DNA of 64,000 bases from Stieleria bergensis (GTDB lineage Bacteria > Planctomycetota > Planctomycetia > Pirellulales > Pirellulaceae), in assembly GCA_007745635.1 (NCBI GenBank), contig CP036272.1:5540816-5604815 (forward strand), written 5' to 3'. The notes below the pieces were generated by a model, which searched no databases, had not been told where the DNA came from, and saw only the letters and a list, made by a program, of their open reading frames with translations. The position numbers were made by a program, and so were the translations under genes. Shown one piece after another: positions 30,016 through 38,718 of this stretch (positions are counted from its first letter, which is position 1; each line of letters starts with the position of its first letter).

Positions 30016-31188
30016 TTGCCAGAACCATCCAACGTGCCACTGAAAAACAATCGCATCGACTCGGCCAGGCAACCGAATCGCCATGCGCTGCAGAATCACC
30101 ATGCGCTGCAGAATCACCATGCGCTGCCTGTTGTGGACCCCGGCGGGTCCTCCGGCCGGTCGGATGTGAGTGCTCTCACGCAGCAAGAGCGGCCCGCCTT
30201 TCCGCTGATCGATCGGTTCGGCAGACTCCACCGCAGCTTGCGTGTCAGTGTGACTGACCGCTGTAACCTGCGTTGTTTCTACTGCATGCCGGAACACGGC
30301 GCTGAATTCGCCAAGCGTGAAACGCTGCTGAGCTTTGAAGAAATCCATCGCTTGGTGGATTTGCTAGTCACCCGATGCGGCATCCGAGATGTGCGGCTGA
30401 CCGGTGGCGAGCCACTGGCCAGAAAAGACTTTCCGGTGCTCGTTGAGATGCTTGCAGGAGTCAACGGCCTGAAGGACCTGTCGCTGACGACCAATGGAAT
30501 CCTGTTGGACGAATTCGCGGGGCCCCTGCGTCAGGCAGGACTACAGCGACTGAATATCAGCCTGGACACGGTGGACGAGCAGACATTCCAGCAAATTTCT
30601 CGGCGAAAGGGGATCGACAAAGTCATCGCAGGCATCGATGCAGCCATCGAAACGGGATTTCAGCAAATCAAACTCAACACCACTGCGATCAAAGGCGTCA
30701 CTGAATCGCAAGTGATTTCGTTGGTTCGATTCGCGATGGAGCGTGGCGTCCAAATTCGCTTCATCGAATTCATGCCGCTGGACACGGACCAGCAGTGGCG
30801 TCGGCAAAGTGTGTTAAGCGGCCAAGAAATTCGCGCGATCATCGAAGCAGAATTTGGTGCCATGCAAACCGTGAACGAGGTTCCAGATTCTCAGCCAGCT
30901 CGCGAGTTTCGCCTGGGCAGCGGCGATGAGATCGGCTTGATTCAATCCGTGACGACGCCCTTCTGCGAGGCTTGTGACCGAATTCGCCTGACCGCCGATG
31001 GTTCAATTCGCAATTGCTTGTTTTCGCAGCAAGAATTCCCTCTCCGAGATGCCATGCGCGGCGGCGCCAGCGACGACGAAGTGCTGCAGATGATCGCTCA
31101 GGCGATCGAGGCAAAGGCTGCCGGTCACGGAATCAATGAGGCGGAGTTCAAACCACCAGAGCGGCCGATGTATTCCATCGGTGGGTAG
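30016..31188 (+). CDS. moaA: GTP 3',8-cyclase MoaA
   Basis: A radical-SAM enzyme that makes the first intermediate of molybdopterin synthesis from GTP. The SAM cluster motif is CNLRCFYC, preceded by IDRFGRLHRSLRVSVTDR. The C-terminal cluster segment FCEACDRIRLTADGSIRNCL and the terminal GG are intact. The start is uncertain: the frame is open from a TTG at 30016, giving 390 residues, but the family N-terminus begins only near 30200. GTG codons at 30133 and 30166 are alternatives. If the long form is made, its first 65 residues are an extra segment encoded partly by an 18-bp tandem repeat (HALQNH units). No other moa or moe gene is in the window. Confidence 0.9.
   Translation: MPEPSNVPLKNNRIDSARQPNRHALQNHHALQNHHALPVVDPGGSSGRSDVSALTQQERPAFPLIDRFGRLHRSLRVSVTDRCNLRCFYCMPEHGAEFAKRETLLSFEEIHRLVDLLVTRCGIRDVRLTGGEPLARKDFPVLVEMLAGVNGLKDLSLTTNGILLDEFAGPLRQAGLQRLNISLDTVDEQTFQQISRRKGIDKVIAGIDAAIETGFQQIKLNTTAIKGVTESQVISLVRFAMERGVQIRFIEFMPLDTDQQWRRQSVLSGQEIRAIIEAEFGAMQTVNEVPDSQPAREFRLGSGDEIGLIQSVTTPFCEACDRIRLTADGSIRNCLFSQQEFPLRDAMRGGASDDEVLQMIAQAIEAKAAGHGINEAEFKPPERPMYSIGG
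30081..30126 (+). repeat. 18-bp tandem repeat, 2.6 copies
   Basis: Units ccatgcgctgcagaatca lie at 30081-30098 and 30099-30116, with a partial third copy to 30126. The copies are identical. They lie in or just upstream of the moaA coding start and keep its frame. Confidence 0.93.
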
Positions 31189-31252
31189 TGGTTCTCAAGA
31201 CGAACTTGGGGGCACCTGTTGAAAGATGGCCGCAGCGGTTAAATTAACGGCC

Positions 31253-32065
31253 ATGAATACTCTCTTTAATTTAAAATCTGATGTGGCAACCGTGATTGGC
31301 GGGACCGGCGAGTTGGGCGGCATGATGGCCGAAGCCCTGGCCGGTGCAGGTGCTAAGGTTGCCGTGGTGGGCCGCAGTGCAGAGCGTGGCGAAGCGCGGG
31401 CCGAAAAAATTAACGCTGATGGCGGGCAAGCAAAGTTCTTTGCAGCCGATGGATTGAAGGCCGAAAGCCTCGATCAAGCACGGCAAGACATTGCCGCGTG
31501 GGCCGGCCAAAGCACCTCGGTGCTGATCAATGCTGCCGGCGGCAATCGCCCCGATGCAACCATCCCACCAGGTGGCGATGTTTGCAAATTGCCTCTTGAT
31601 GCATGGCGTGACGTGTTTGACCTGAACCTGGTCGGCGGTGCCTTGCTGCCATGCCAAGTGTTCGCACCGGCAATGATTGAATCCGGCGTGGGCAGCATCA
31701 TCAACATTGCCTCGATGAGCGGCATGATTCCACTGTCTCGCGTCGTTGCCTATTCGGCGGCCAAAAGCGCGGTGATCAATCTGACGCAATGGCTGGCTCG
31801 CGAATGGGCGACCACGGGCGTCCGCGTCAACGCCATCAGCCCCGGCTTTTTCCCTGCCGAACAGAACCGCAAGTTGCTGTTCAATGATGACGGCAGCTAC
31901 ACCGAGCGCGGCGGACAAATCATCGGACACACGCCAATGGAACGTTTTGGCAAACCCGAAGAATTAGCTGGTGCCACCGTCTGGCTGGCCTGCCGCAAAG
32001 CCTCTTCGTTTGTCACCGGACAGAACATTGCCGTCGATGGTGGATTTGCGTCAGTCACCATTTAA
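31253..32065 (+). CDS. SDR-family oxidoreductase, probably hexuronate pathway
   Basis: A 270-residue short-chain dehydrogenase. The cofactor loop reads GGTGELGG near residue 15, the NAG-type segment INAAGGNRPD near 97, and the catalytic Ser and YxxxK appear in IASMSGMIPLSRVVAYSAAK. The C-terminus DGGFASVTI is typical. The N-terminus MNTLFNLKSDVATVIGG resembles D-mannonate/fructuronate oxidoreductase-type SDRs, so ATG 31253 is preferred over ATG 31226. Adjacent to a 2-keto-3-deoxygluconate-kinase-like gene, it probably interconverts fructuronate and mannonate or a related sugar acid. This last step is inference from context. Confidence 0.83.
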   Translation: MNTLFNLKSDVATVIGGTGELGGMMAEALAGAGAKVAVVGRSAERGEARAEKINADGGQAKFFAADGLKAESLDQARQDIAAWAGQSTSVLINAAGGNRPDATIPPGGDVCKLPLDAWRDVFDLNLVGGALLPCQVFAPAMIESGVGSIINIASMSGMIPLSRVVAYSAAKSAVINLTQWLAREWATTGVRVNAISPGFFPAEQNRKLLFNDDGSYTERGGQIIGHTPMERFGKPEELAGATVWLACRKASSFVTGQNIAVDGGFASVTI

Positions 32066-32119
32066 CTCGAACAACATCCTCTGACCCATTTTCCTTTTTA
32101 GATAGAATAGAATTGACAC

Positions 32120-33208
32120 ATGAGTGGATTGAATCTTCCCAGCGGTGAGACCGAACTTGACTTCTTGGCACTTGGTGCCCTGGTCCATCGACTAGATCCT
32201 GGCGTGACTCCCTTCCGCACCGCCAGCTCGTTTGACATTCACGTCTCCGGTGGCGAATACAACTGTGCCGCCAACCTGGCTTCCTGCTTTGGTCTAAAGA
32301 CCGGCGTTGCGACCGCAATGGTCGACAACGGCATCGGCGAATTGATTCAGCGGCAAGTTCGTGCGATGGGTGTCCGCCCGTTTTACAAAGACTTTCAGCA
32401 TGACGGTGTCCGTGGCCCCAATATGGCAACGGTCTACAGCGATCGCGGCCAAGGAGTCCGCCCCCCGGTCGTGTTTTACAACCGAGCCAACGAAGCCGGC
32501 GCGATGCTCAAGCCCGGTGACTTTGACTGGACCAAGATCTTTGCCGGCGGTTGCAAATGGGTTCACAGTGGCGGCATCTTTGCGGCGCTTTCAGAAACCA
32601 CCGCTGAAGTCGTCATTGAAATGTTCAAAGCCGCTGGCGAAGTCGGCGCGGTCCGATCCTTCGACTTGAACTATCGCGCCAAGCTTTGGGACACCATTGG
32701 TGGCCTAGCCAAAGGCCAGGAGATGATCGCTCGCATCGTCGAACATGTCGACGTCTTGATCGGCAATGAAGAAGACTTGCAAAAAGGCCTGGGCGTTAAA
32801 GGCCCCGACGTAGAAGAAAATGCCAGCAGCAAACTGGACCCCAAGAACTTCTTTGGCATGATTGGCAACGTGCGCGAAAAGTTCCCACACGTGAAAGCCG
32901 TGGCCACCACGCTGCGTGAAGTCCACTCCACCAATCGCCACTCCTGGAGTGCCGTGCTGCACTACGACGGCCAAGACTATGTGGCTCCAACCGCCGAATT
33001 GGACGTGATCGACCGAATCGGCGGTGGCGATGGCTTTGCCAGTGGCTTGATCTATAGCCTGATCAATGGCCGCCCTGCCGAAGAAGCCCTCAAGCTAGGC
33101 TGGGCTCACGGCGCGTTGCTGACAACCTTCCCCGGTGACGTCAGCCGGGCAACTCTTAGCGAAGTCGAAGCCTTTGCTTCCGGCGGTAGCGCTCGCGTCC
33201 AGCGTTAA
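32120..33208 (+). CDS. kdgK: PfkB-family sugar kinase, 2-keto-3-deoxygluconate kinase-like
   Basis: A 362-residue ribokinase-family enzyme. An N-terminal sugar-binding segment (SGGEYNCAANLASCFGLKTG) and a C-terminal PfkB signature DRIGGGDGFASGLIY are both clear; the aspartate of GGGDGF is the catalytic base. The segment RSFDLNYRAKLW resembles the FDxNYRxxLW motif of 2-keto-3-deoxygluconate kinases. It would phosphorylate KDG to KDPG at the expense of ATP in uronate or pectin/alginate breakdown. It starts 54 bp after the SDR gene, likely as one operon, and is followed by a hairpin terminator. Slightly longer than most KdgK proteins. The exact sugar is inferred. Confidence 0.83.
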   Translation: MSGLNLPSGETELDFLALGALVHRLDPGVTPFRTASSFDIHVSGGEYNCAANLASCFGLKTGVATAMVDNGIGELIQRQVRAMGVRPFYKDFQHDGVRGPNMATVYSDRGQGVRPPVVFYNRANEAGAMLKPGDFDWTKIFAGGCKWVHSGGIFAALSETTAEVVIEMFKAAGEVGAVRSFDLNYRAKLWDTIGGLAKGQEMIARIVEHVDVLIGNEEDLQKGLGVKGPDVEENASSKLDPKNFFGMIGNVREKFPHVKAVATTLREVHSTNRHSWSAVLHYDGQDYVAPTAELDVIDRIGGGDGFASGLIYSLINGRPAEEALKLGWAHGALLTTFPGDVSRATLSEVEAFASGGSARVQR

Positions 33209-33238
33209 TCAGCCAGTCGCCAATCGATCTCTCACCAG

Positions 33239-33278
33239 CGGCCCGTTGCTCATCGAGTAACGGGCCGTTGTCGCTTTT
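33239..33278 (+). terminator. Hairpin terminator after the sugar-kinase gene
   Basis: A perfect 9-bp stem cggcccgtt / aacgggccg with an 11-nt loop begins 30 bp after the kdgK stop and is followed by a short T-rich tail ending in cttttg. It lies between convergent genes, so it could serve both. Confidence 0.7.
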
Positions 33279-33296
33279 GCAGCAAAACACGTTGGC

Positions 33297-33890
33297 CTAA
33301 TCAGCATCTGGCAGATCCATGATCCGCCGTCCAAGTCCCCGCAACAAACGCGGCACCACAAACGCCAGCACCATCCCCACCACGGTGAACACGACTCCCA
33401 GCCCAATCGCCACCCAGACTCCGTCGCCATAACCGGCGACCAGAACCGCCTCGCTGGCATCTTCAGGGTTGTAATGCACCGACACCGGCGAGTCGGTGGC
33501 GTACTTTTTCTGCTCAGCCAGAGCACCGGATCGCTCATTGTGCATCATGGCTCCAAAACGAACCTGATCGCCTTCGTGAACCGTTCCGTCGACTTCATAT
33601 TCATAGTCCACATGCACCGCATAACTGGTTCGCGATGGACCATTCGAATTGGAACTCCGCACGTCGCGAATCGTTGCATCCAACACCGTCCCCTGAACCG
33701 TTGGCCAGGATTCACTGGCATTGCCGCGCTGGTAGTTGTTGACACCACTCCACAACACAACGACGCCGACCACAAAAAAAATCAATGGCATCAGACGGCC
33801 AAACATCAGCATCACGGCCTTGGCAATGAACACTGCTGTGGTCGGTAACTCTTCACCGGCATTGGATTCCACTTCGTCGTTGGCGGGCAT
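33297..33890 (-). CDS. DUF3592 membrane protein
   Basis: A 197-residue protein with a polar N-terminus, one membrane segment (about residues 35-52), an extracytoplasmic beta-rich DUF3592 domain (SWPTVQGTVLDATI, then YAVHVDYEYEVDGTVHEGD and VSVHYNPEDASEAVL) and a second membrane segment near the C-terminus (about 155-178). The family is widespread and of unknown function. It is convergent with kdgK and separated from it by the terminator. Confidence 0.8.
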   Translation of the reverse strand: MPANDEVESNAGEELPTTAVFIAKAVMLMFGRLMPLIFFVVGVVVLWSGVNNYQRGNASESWPTVQGTVLDATIRDVRSSNSNGPSRTSYAVHVDYEYEVDGTVHEGDQVRFGAMMHNERSGALAEQKKYATDSPVSVHYNPEDASEAVLVAGYGDGVWVAIGLGVVFTVVGMVLAFVVPRLLRGLGRRIMDLPDAD

Positions 33891-34075
33891 GGCTTTGCAG
33901 ACCTAAAACAGGACAGGAACGAGCGAGTCATCACGGCAGCAGGAGCCGGCTAGTTTAACAGGCCGGCAGTCGCGATGGAGGAGACAGGCAGCATTATCCC
34001 CCAAGCAGGGCGCGCTGAAAGAACAGAGCGCGGCGAAAGCTCCAGTCCGATCAGAGCCTCAGTCCGAGACCACCG

Positions 34076-34483
34076 CTACAACTGGCTTTCCTGATGCTTC
34101 AGGCGAGCCTTCTCCAGTCGCTTCGCTGTTGCAAAGCCATACCACGTCACCATTGCAGGCCTGCCAAACACATACGTGATCGAACAAGCAACAAGGAACA
34201 TGATCAAGACATACAGCGGGACGCCCCATGCTTGGGAGCCGAACGCTGCGTCGTACATCATCATCAAAACGATGGAAATGATTATCAACACGATGAAAAG
34301 CATGTCTGCCGGTCCAGTGGACCGCAATCGCAATCGAGTCCGGCAGTGCTGGCAACGAGCATAAGGCCACAGCAAACGCCGACGAGAGATCCTGTGCTGA
34401 CAAACCGGGCACTGATTCTTGACATCATCTGTCAGCGCTTCAGAGAGTTCATCCGGGGGCTGGTAGGGATTGGTTTGATCCAT
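34076..34483 (-). CDS. Small zinc-ribbon membrane protein with NPYQPP motif
   Basis: A 135-residue protein. It opens with TNPYQPPDE, an N-terminal motif shared by many small planctomycete membrane proteins. Two CxxC pairs (CPVC and CQHC, 18 residues apart) form a probable zinc ribbon at about residues 25-46. Two membrane helices follow (about 60-78 and 86-108), and the C-terminus is basic and helical. No enzymatic motif is visible. Function unknown; it lies downstream of sucB on the same strand, with a 126-bp gap containing a hairpin. Confidence 0.75.
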   Translation of the reverse strand: MDQTNPYQPPDELSEALTDDVKNQCPVCQHRISRRRLLWPYARCQHCRTRLRLRSTGPADMLFIVLIIISIVLMMMYDAAFGSQAWGVPLYVLIMFLVACSITYVFGRPAMVTWYGFATAKRLEKARLKHQESQL

Positions 34484-34530
34484 GCTGAAACCAGCTTGAC
34501 GGAGAGAGTTGACGTAAGCCCGATAGCAAT

Positions 34531-34551
34531 CGAGCCCTCGCTGGAAGGGCT
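34531..34551. terminator. Possible terminator hairpin downstream of sucB
   Basis: A 7-bp perfect stem (gagccct / agggctc) with a 7-nt loop lies about 60 bp beyond the sucB stop. No T-run follows on the minus strand, so a rho-independent role is doubtful. A 15-bp-period duplication (cgcgtcaac) lies just next to it at 34573-34596. Confidence 0.35.
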
Positions 34552-34609
34552 CAAATGCACTCGAATACAGGGCGCGTCAACGAGTAACGCGTCAACTTGC
34601 TGCAACCCT

Positions 34610-35893
34610 TTACAGTTGCAAGAACAATCGCGCGGGATCTTCGATCACGTCTTTGATCGTTCGCAAGAACCCAACGGCTTCGCGACCATCCACGATGCGA
34701 TGATCGTAGGTCAACGCGACGTACATCATGGGGCGGATTTCAACTTGCCCATTGATTGCCACCGGACGCTCCTGGATCGAGTGCAAACCGAGGATACCAC
34801 TTTGTGGAGGATTCACAATCGGAGTGCTGAGCAAGGAACCATAAACACCACCGTTGCTGATGGTGAACGTGCCGCCGATCAAGTCTTCGGCCTGCAAGCG
34901 GTTTTCGGTGGCCTGCTTGGCGAAGTCACCAATCGTCCACTCGATCTCGGCATAAGACATGCGTTCGGCGTTACGCAGAATCGGAACCACCAATCCTTTG
35001 CCGCCACCAATGGCGATGCCGATGTCTTGATAGTTGCGATAGATCGCGCTGTCTTCGCGGATCTCGGCATTGACAGCTGGGAAACGCTGCAAAGCTTCGA
35101 CAGCGGCTTTGGCGAAGAAGGACATGAAGCCCAACTTCACACCGTGCTTGTCCAGGAACGCATCTTTGTACTTCTTGCGCAACTCCATGACAGGCTTCAT
35201 GTCAATTTCGTTGAAGGTCGTCAAGAGAGCGGCCGTCTGCTGAGCACTGACCAGGCGCGAAGCAATGGTGCGACGCAGCATACTCAACGGCTTGACTTCT
35301 TCGCTGCGATCAGGAGTTCCAGTCATCAACGTGCTGGTGGGCTTGGGCGCAGAAGGCTTAGCAGGAGTCGTTGCCGGTGGAGCCGCAACCGCCGGGGGCT
35401 GGGCTGCTGGCGCCGCTGGCTTGGCACCACTTTCAATGTATCGCAAAACGTCTTCTTTCAGCAAACGACCGCCGGGGCCAGTTGCCGGCACATCGGCCGC
35501 GTTGAAACCATGCTCATCTAACAGCCTCTGCGCAGCAGGCATGACAAAAGTCGCTGCAATTCCAACACCGCTGGCACCACCACTGGCTGCAGGAGCTTCG
35601 CCAGCAGGAGCAACGGGAGCGGATCCACCACCTCCAGCGGCTGGACGTGGGGCAACACGAATGGTTGCAATCACTTCGCCAATTTCCGCAAAATCTTCTT
35701 CTTGCTTGACAATGCCTTCGAGGAATCCTGCCGCAGGGGAGGGAAGCTGTACCGACGCCTTTTCGGTTTCGATTTCAACCAAGTCTTCTCCTGCATCAAC
35801 CCAATCACCCTCGGACTTGACCCAGGCACCCAACTGCACTTCGGTGATAGACTCGCCAACGGTTGGCACTTCGACGTTTACGGTTTCGCTCAC
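34610..35893 (-). CDS. sucB: Dihydrolipoyllysine-residue succinyltransferase (2-oxoglutarate dehydrogenase E2)
   Basis: A 427-residue E2 subunit. From the GTG at 35893 it starts directly with the lipoyl domain ([18 protein letters not shown]), whose lipoylated lysine is K45 in ETEKAS. An Ala/Pro/Gly-rich linker, a peripheral-subunit-binding domain (about residues 150-190, [11 protein letters not shown] to [11 protein letters not shown]), a second linker, and the catalytic acyltransferase domain follow, ending with [11 protein letters not shown], which carries the catalytic His and Asp. [16 protein letters not shown] favours the succinyl form over acetyl. The longer open frame to 36079 has no domain sequence. 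sucA and lpd are not adjacent, so the complex is encoded at scattered loci. Confidence 0.93.
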   Translation of the reverse strand: MSETVNVEVPTVGESITEVQLGAWVKSEGDWVDAGEDLVEIETEKASVQLPSPAAGFLEGIVKQEEDFAEIGEVIATIRVAPRPAAGGGGSAPVAPAGEAPAASGGASGVGIAATFVMPAAQRLLDEHGFNAADVPATGPGGRLLKEDVLRYIESGAKPAAPAAQPPAVAAPPATTPAKPSAPKPTSTLMTGTPDRSEEVKPLSMLRRTIASRLVSAQQTAALLTTFNEIDMKPVMELRKKYKDAFLDKHGVKLGFMSFFAKAAVEALQRFPAVNAEIREDSAIYRNYQDIGIAIGGGKGLVVPILRNAERMSYAEIEWTIGDFAKQATENRLQAEDLIGGTFTISNGGVYGSLLSTPIVNPPQSGILGLHSIQERPVAINGQVEIRPMMYVALTYDHRIVDGREAVGFLRTIKDVIEDPARLFLQL

Positions 35894-36838
35894 GGTACTG
35901 CGATGTCCTGCAAGAAAGCTGTCAAAATAAGATACGGCTGCATTGTAAGGATACCCGGCAAAATGGAAACTGTCAGCGAGGAAAGACCTACTAGTGTGCG
36001 ACAAGTCGCCCTGACCGGCTGTTGACCTACTGGTGGACACCGAGCGGCGAGGGTAGACCGTCCATTTGCTGTGGTTCACGCCAGGACGGAACCACCAGCG
36101 AACTGTCCAGTACGCGGTCTCGGTGATCGCTTGAGGGAGGTTTTCGATCGCTCACTGGCGCGATGCTCTCCGCGATCGCGGTGCACAGCGGTGACAACTT
36201 CAGCCTAAAACCGTCGCGGCAGTTGAAAATGCGTGAAACCGCCCCTCTCGTTGGGGAAGAATGCCGGACCACAGAGTCCCCGACTGGCGGCTGAAACGAC
36301 AAGAGTTCTGAATGCCGGAATTCATGTTTGCCCAATAGTGGATTACAGGTTGTTTTCTTCTATTATTCTAAAAGGGTGAGTGCCGATGAAGGTTTCGCAA
36401 AGGCTCTGAAACGCTCGCTGGCGCTGCAACCATGGTTCACTCCCCAGCTTTTAGGCAAAGCATTGTCAACGCAGTAACCAATGAACTGCATGCGACATTG
36501 CTTCAGCAGACGGGACAGGATCCAAACCAGCCCCGCCGGAAGCAACGGGTCGAACGCACACCGGCAGGTGCAGCACCGCTGAGCATGCAGCGAACGATGA
36601 CTCGTTGATCCCACGCGCTCACTGCCCGATTGCAGTTGACCTGTTAATTGCAGTTGACCTTGACCTTGGCCAAGACGACCGAGGTTCTGAACGTGCTTGA
36701 ATTCCATCCACCGACAACCTGCCCGATACACCTTGTTTGGCCCGCCAAACGCCACCCGAAAGCAGAGCGGCGAATGGACAAGCAAAGACTGATTGGTTCG
36801 TTTAATGTATGACCCGCGAATGCGGTCAGAGGCGTGAC
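35894..36838. other. Long gene-poor region between sucB and a signalling gene
   Basis: About 945 bp with no supportable gene. Minus-strand open frames at 36027-36335 and 36363-36785 lack domain character and good starts. It contains an 18-bp-period near-duplication (attgcagttgacct at 36629 and 36647) and an A/T-rich patch near 36350-36372 that could be promoter-like. This is the longest gap in the window; an unrecognised RNA or decayed gene is possible. Confidence 0.45.
36629..36660. repeat. 18-bp-period tandem duplication, 1.8 copies
   Basis: The block attgcagttgacct occurs at 36629-36642 and again at 36647-36660, separated by gtta. It lies in a gene-free stretch. Confidence 0.85.
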
Positions 36839-38662
36839 ATGAATCGTCCCGAACTCAGTAACGACGTCGGCACTGACCGTCGTCCCGAACAACCTGACTC
36901 GCATGACTCTGGGACAGATTTTTCCACAGAGAATCGCTCTCGGTCCGGTCGCCGCTTGATCTGCGTCGGTCCCCTGGAGTCCGTGCCACGCGACTTTGGC
37001 GACCGCGAAGTGCTACTGCTGGATTCGTCGGCTACGGTCCTGGACGAGCTAGCGGATCCCGGCATTGAAGGTGTCTGGATTGCCCGCGAGATTCTGCCAG
37101 AGCTTGGCGAACTGCGTGGCCTTTGCAAAAGCGGGTTAATGCTTCGCGACCTGCCCGAAGGTGCCGCACTGCTGGATCAAAAGAATCGCGTGCTGTGGGC
37201 CAACCGGCGATTGAAAAGCTGGTTTGGCAAGCTAGATGACGATCCAGTTGGCGATTCGATCTATGAATTGATGGGCCAGCCAGAGATCATGGGCTCGGAC
37301 ATGTGCCCTTTTCACACAGCCTATTCGACCGGCCAGGAAAGCAGCGGCACGTTCCAGACCCCCGAGAATCGTTACTTCCAAGTTCGCGCCGCTCCGCTGG
37401 GTGACAATAGCAGCGACCAACAGCTTGTCGTGACCGTCGGCGACATCACCGAAGAAATCTTGCAGCAACAAAAGCTGGCTGCGATTCACCGCGCCGGCCG
37501 TGAACTCGCTGACTTGCGACCGTCTGAAATCTATCAGATGGCACCCGATGAACGAATCGAGCTCCTGAAAGACAACATCCGCCATTACTTGACGGACCTG
37601 TTGAATTTTGAAGTCGTTGAAATTCGCTTGCTTGAACACGCCACCGGCAACCTGATGCCGTTGCTGAGCGTTGGCATTGACCAGGAAGCTGCTGACCGTC
37701 AGCTGTTTGCCCAGCCGCAGGGCAACGGCATCACGGGATATGCTGCCTCCAGCGGCACCAGCTACCTGTGCTACGACATCCAGAATGATCCGCTTTTCAT
37801 TCCCGGTGTTGCCAACACACGAAGCTCGCTGACGGTGCCCTTGATCTTGGGTGATCAAGTGCTGGGAACTATTAATGTTGAAAGCCCCGATGTGTCGGCA
37901 TTCAGCGAAAGCGACTTACAGTTCCTGGAGATCTTCGCTCGGGACATCAGCTTCGCACTCAATACGCTTGAGCTGCTGGTTGCCCAGAAAGCCGATACCG
38001 CACAACAGAGCTGCAACGCCATTCACAGCGCTGTTGCAATGCCGGTTGATGCCATTTTGAACGATGCTGTCAACGTCATGGAAGACTACATCGGGCACTC
38101 GCCAGAAATGGTCGACCGAATTCGCCGCATCCTGAAAAACGCTCGTGACATCAAGCAGACCATTCAGCAAATTGGTCAGCGTCTAACGCCGATGGAAGCG
38201 GTTCCACCAGGCACGATTTCCGAAGAGCATGCGATTCTGACCAGCAAACGAGTGCTGGTCGTCGACGAAGACGACAGCGTTCGCGAAGACGCGCACACGC
38301 TATTGGAACGCTATGGCTGCATCGTTGAAACCGCCGTCAGCGGCGACCAAGCGGTACTGATGGTTCGCGACACACACGACCAAGATCGATACGACGCCAT
38401 TATCGCTGACATTCGCCTGCCAGAGTACAGTGGCTTTCAGCTGATGATGCGTCTCAAAGAGATCATGGATCCGGTGCCGATCATTCTGATGACTGGCTTT
38501 GGCTACGATCCGGGACACTCGATCGTCAATGCGATGCAAAATGGGCTGCACCCCAAAGCACGCCTCTACAAGCCGTTCCGCCTGGATCAGCTGATCGACG
38601 TTGTCCAAACGGTTCTGCAAGCTTACGGGCCCGTTGAATCGGGCGATAACGACACGGCCTAA
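36839..38662 (+). CDS. PAS-GAF-receiver signalling protein
   Basis: A 607-residue soluble protein. The ATG at 36839 has gagg seven bases upstream; the frame is open from 36809. Residues about 45-110 resemble a degenerate receiver-like fold. A PAS domain follows (about 115-225, from ALLDQKNRVLWANRR to TVGDITEEI), then a GAF domain (about 255-400, with GNGITGYAASSGTSYLCYDI and LGTINVESPD), a helical bundle of about 60 residues where a histidine-kinase dimerisation helix would be but without an evident phospho-acceptor histidine box, and a C-terminal receiver (VLVVDEDDSVRED, phospho-acceptor D524, lysine K578). There is no kinase ATPase domain, so it probably senses through PAS/GAF and is phosphorylated by a separate kinase. 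Confidence 0.87.
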   Translation: MNRPELSNDVGTDRRPEQPDSHDSGTDFSTENRSRSGRRLICVGPLESVPRDFGDREVLLLDSSATVLDELADPGIEGVWIAREILPELGELRGLCKSGLMLRDLPEGAALLDQKNRVLWANRRLKSWFGKLDDDPVGDSIYELMGQPEIMGSDMCPFHTAYSTGQESSGTFQTPENRYFQVRAAPLGDNSSDQQLVVTVGDITEEILQQQKLAAIHRAGRELADLRPSEIYQMAPDERIELLKDNIRHYLTDLLNFEVVEIRLLEHATGNLMPLLSVGIDQEAADRQLFAQPQGNGITGYAASSGTSYLCYDIQNDPLFIPGVANTRSSLTVPLILGDQVLGTINVESPDVSAFSESDLQFLEIFARDISFALNTLELLVAQKADTAQQSCNAIHSAVAMPVDAILNDAVNVMEDYIGHSPEMVDRIRRILKNARDIKQTIQQIGQRLTPMEAVPPGTISEEHAILTSKRVLVVDEDDSVREDAHTLLERYGCIVETAVSGDQAVLMVRDTHDQDRYDAIIADIRLPEYSGFQLMMRLKEIMDPVPIILMTGFGYDPGHSIVNAMQNGLHPKARLYKPFRLDQLIDVVQTVLQAYGPVESGDNDTA

Positions 38663-38718
38663 GCTCAAGCTCGCTGGCGTGCGAGGCGGAAACTTCAGCG
38701 GCCAGACCTCTCACCGAA

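Noticed and set aside
34094-35521. A 475-codon plus-strand open frame opposite sucB
   Set aside because: It is the antisense shadow of a well-conserved E2 gene and its translation has no domain or natural composition.
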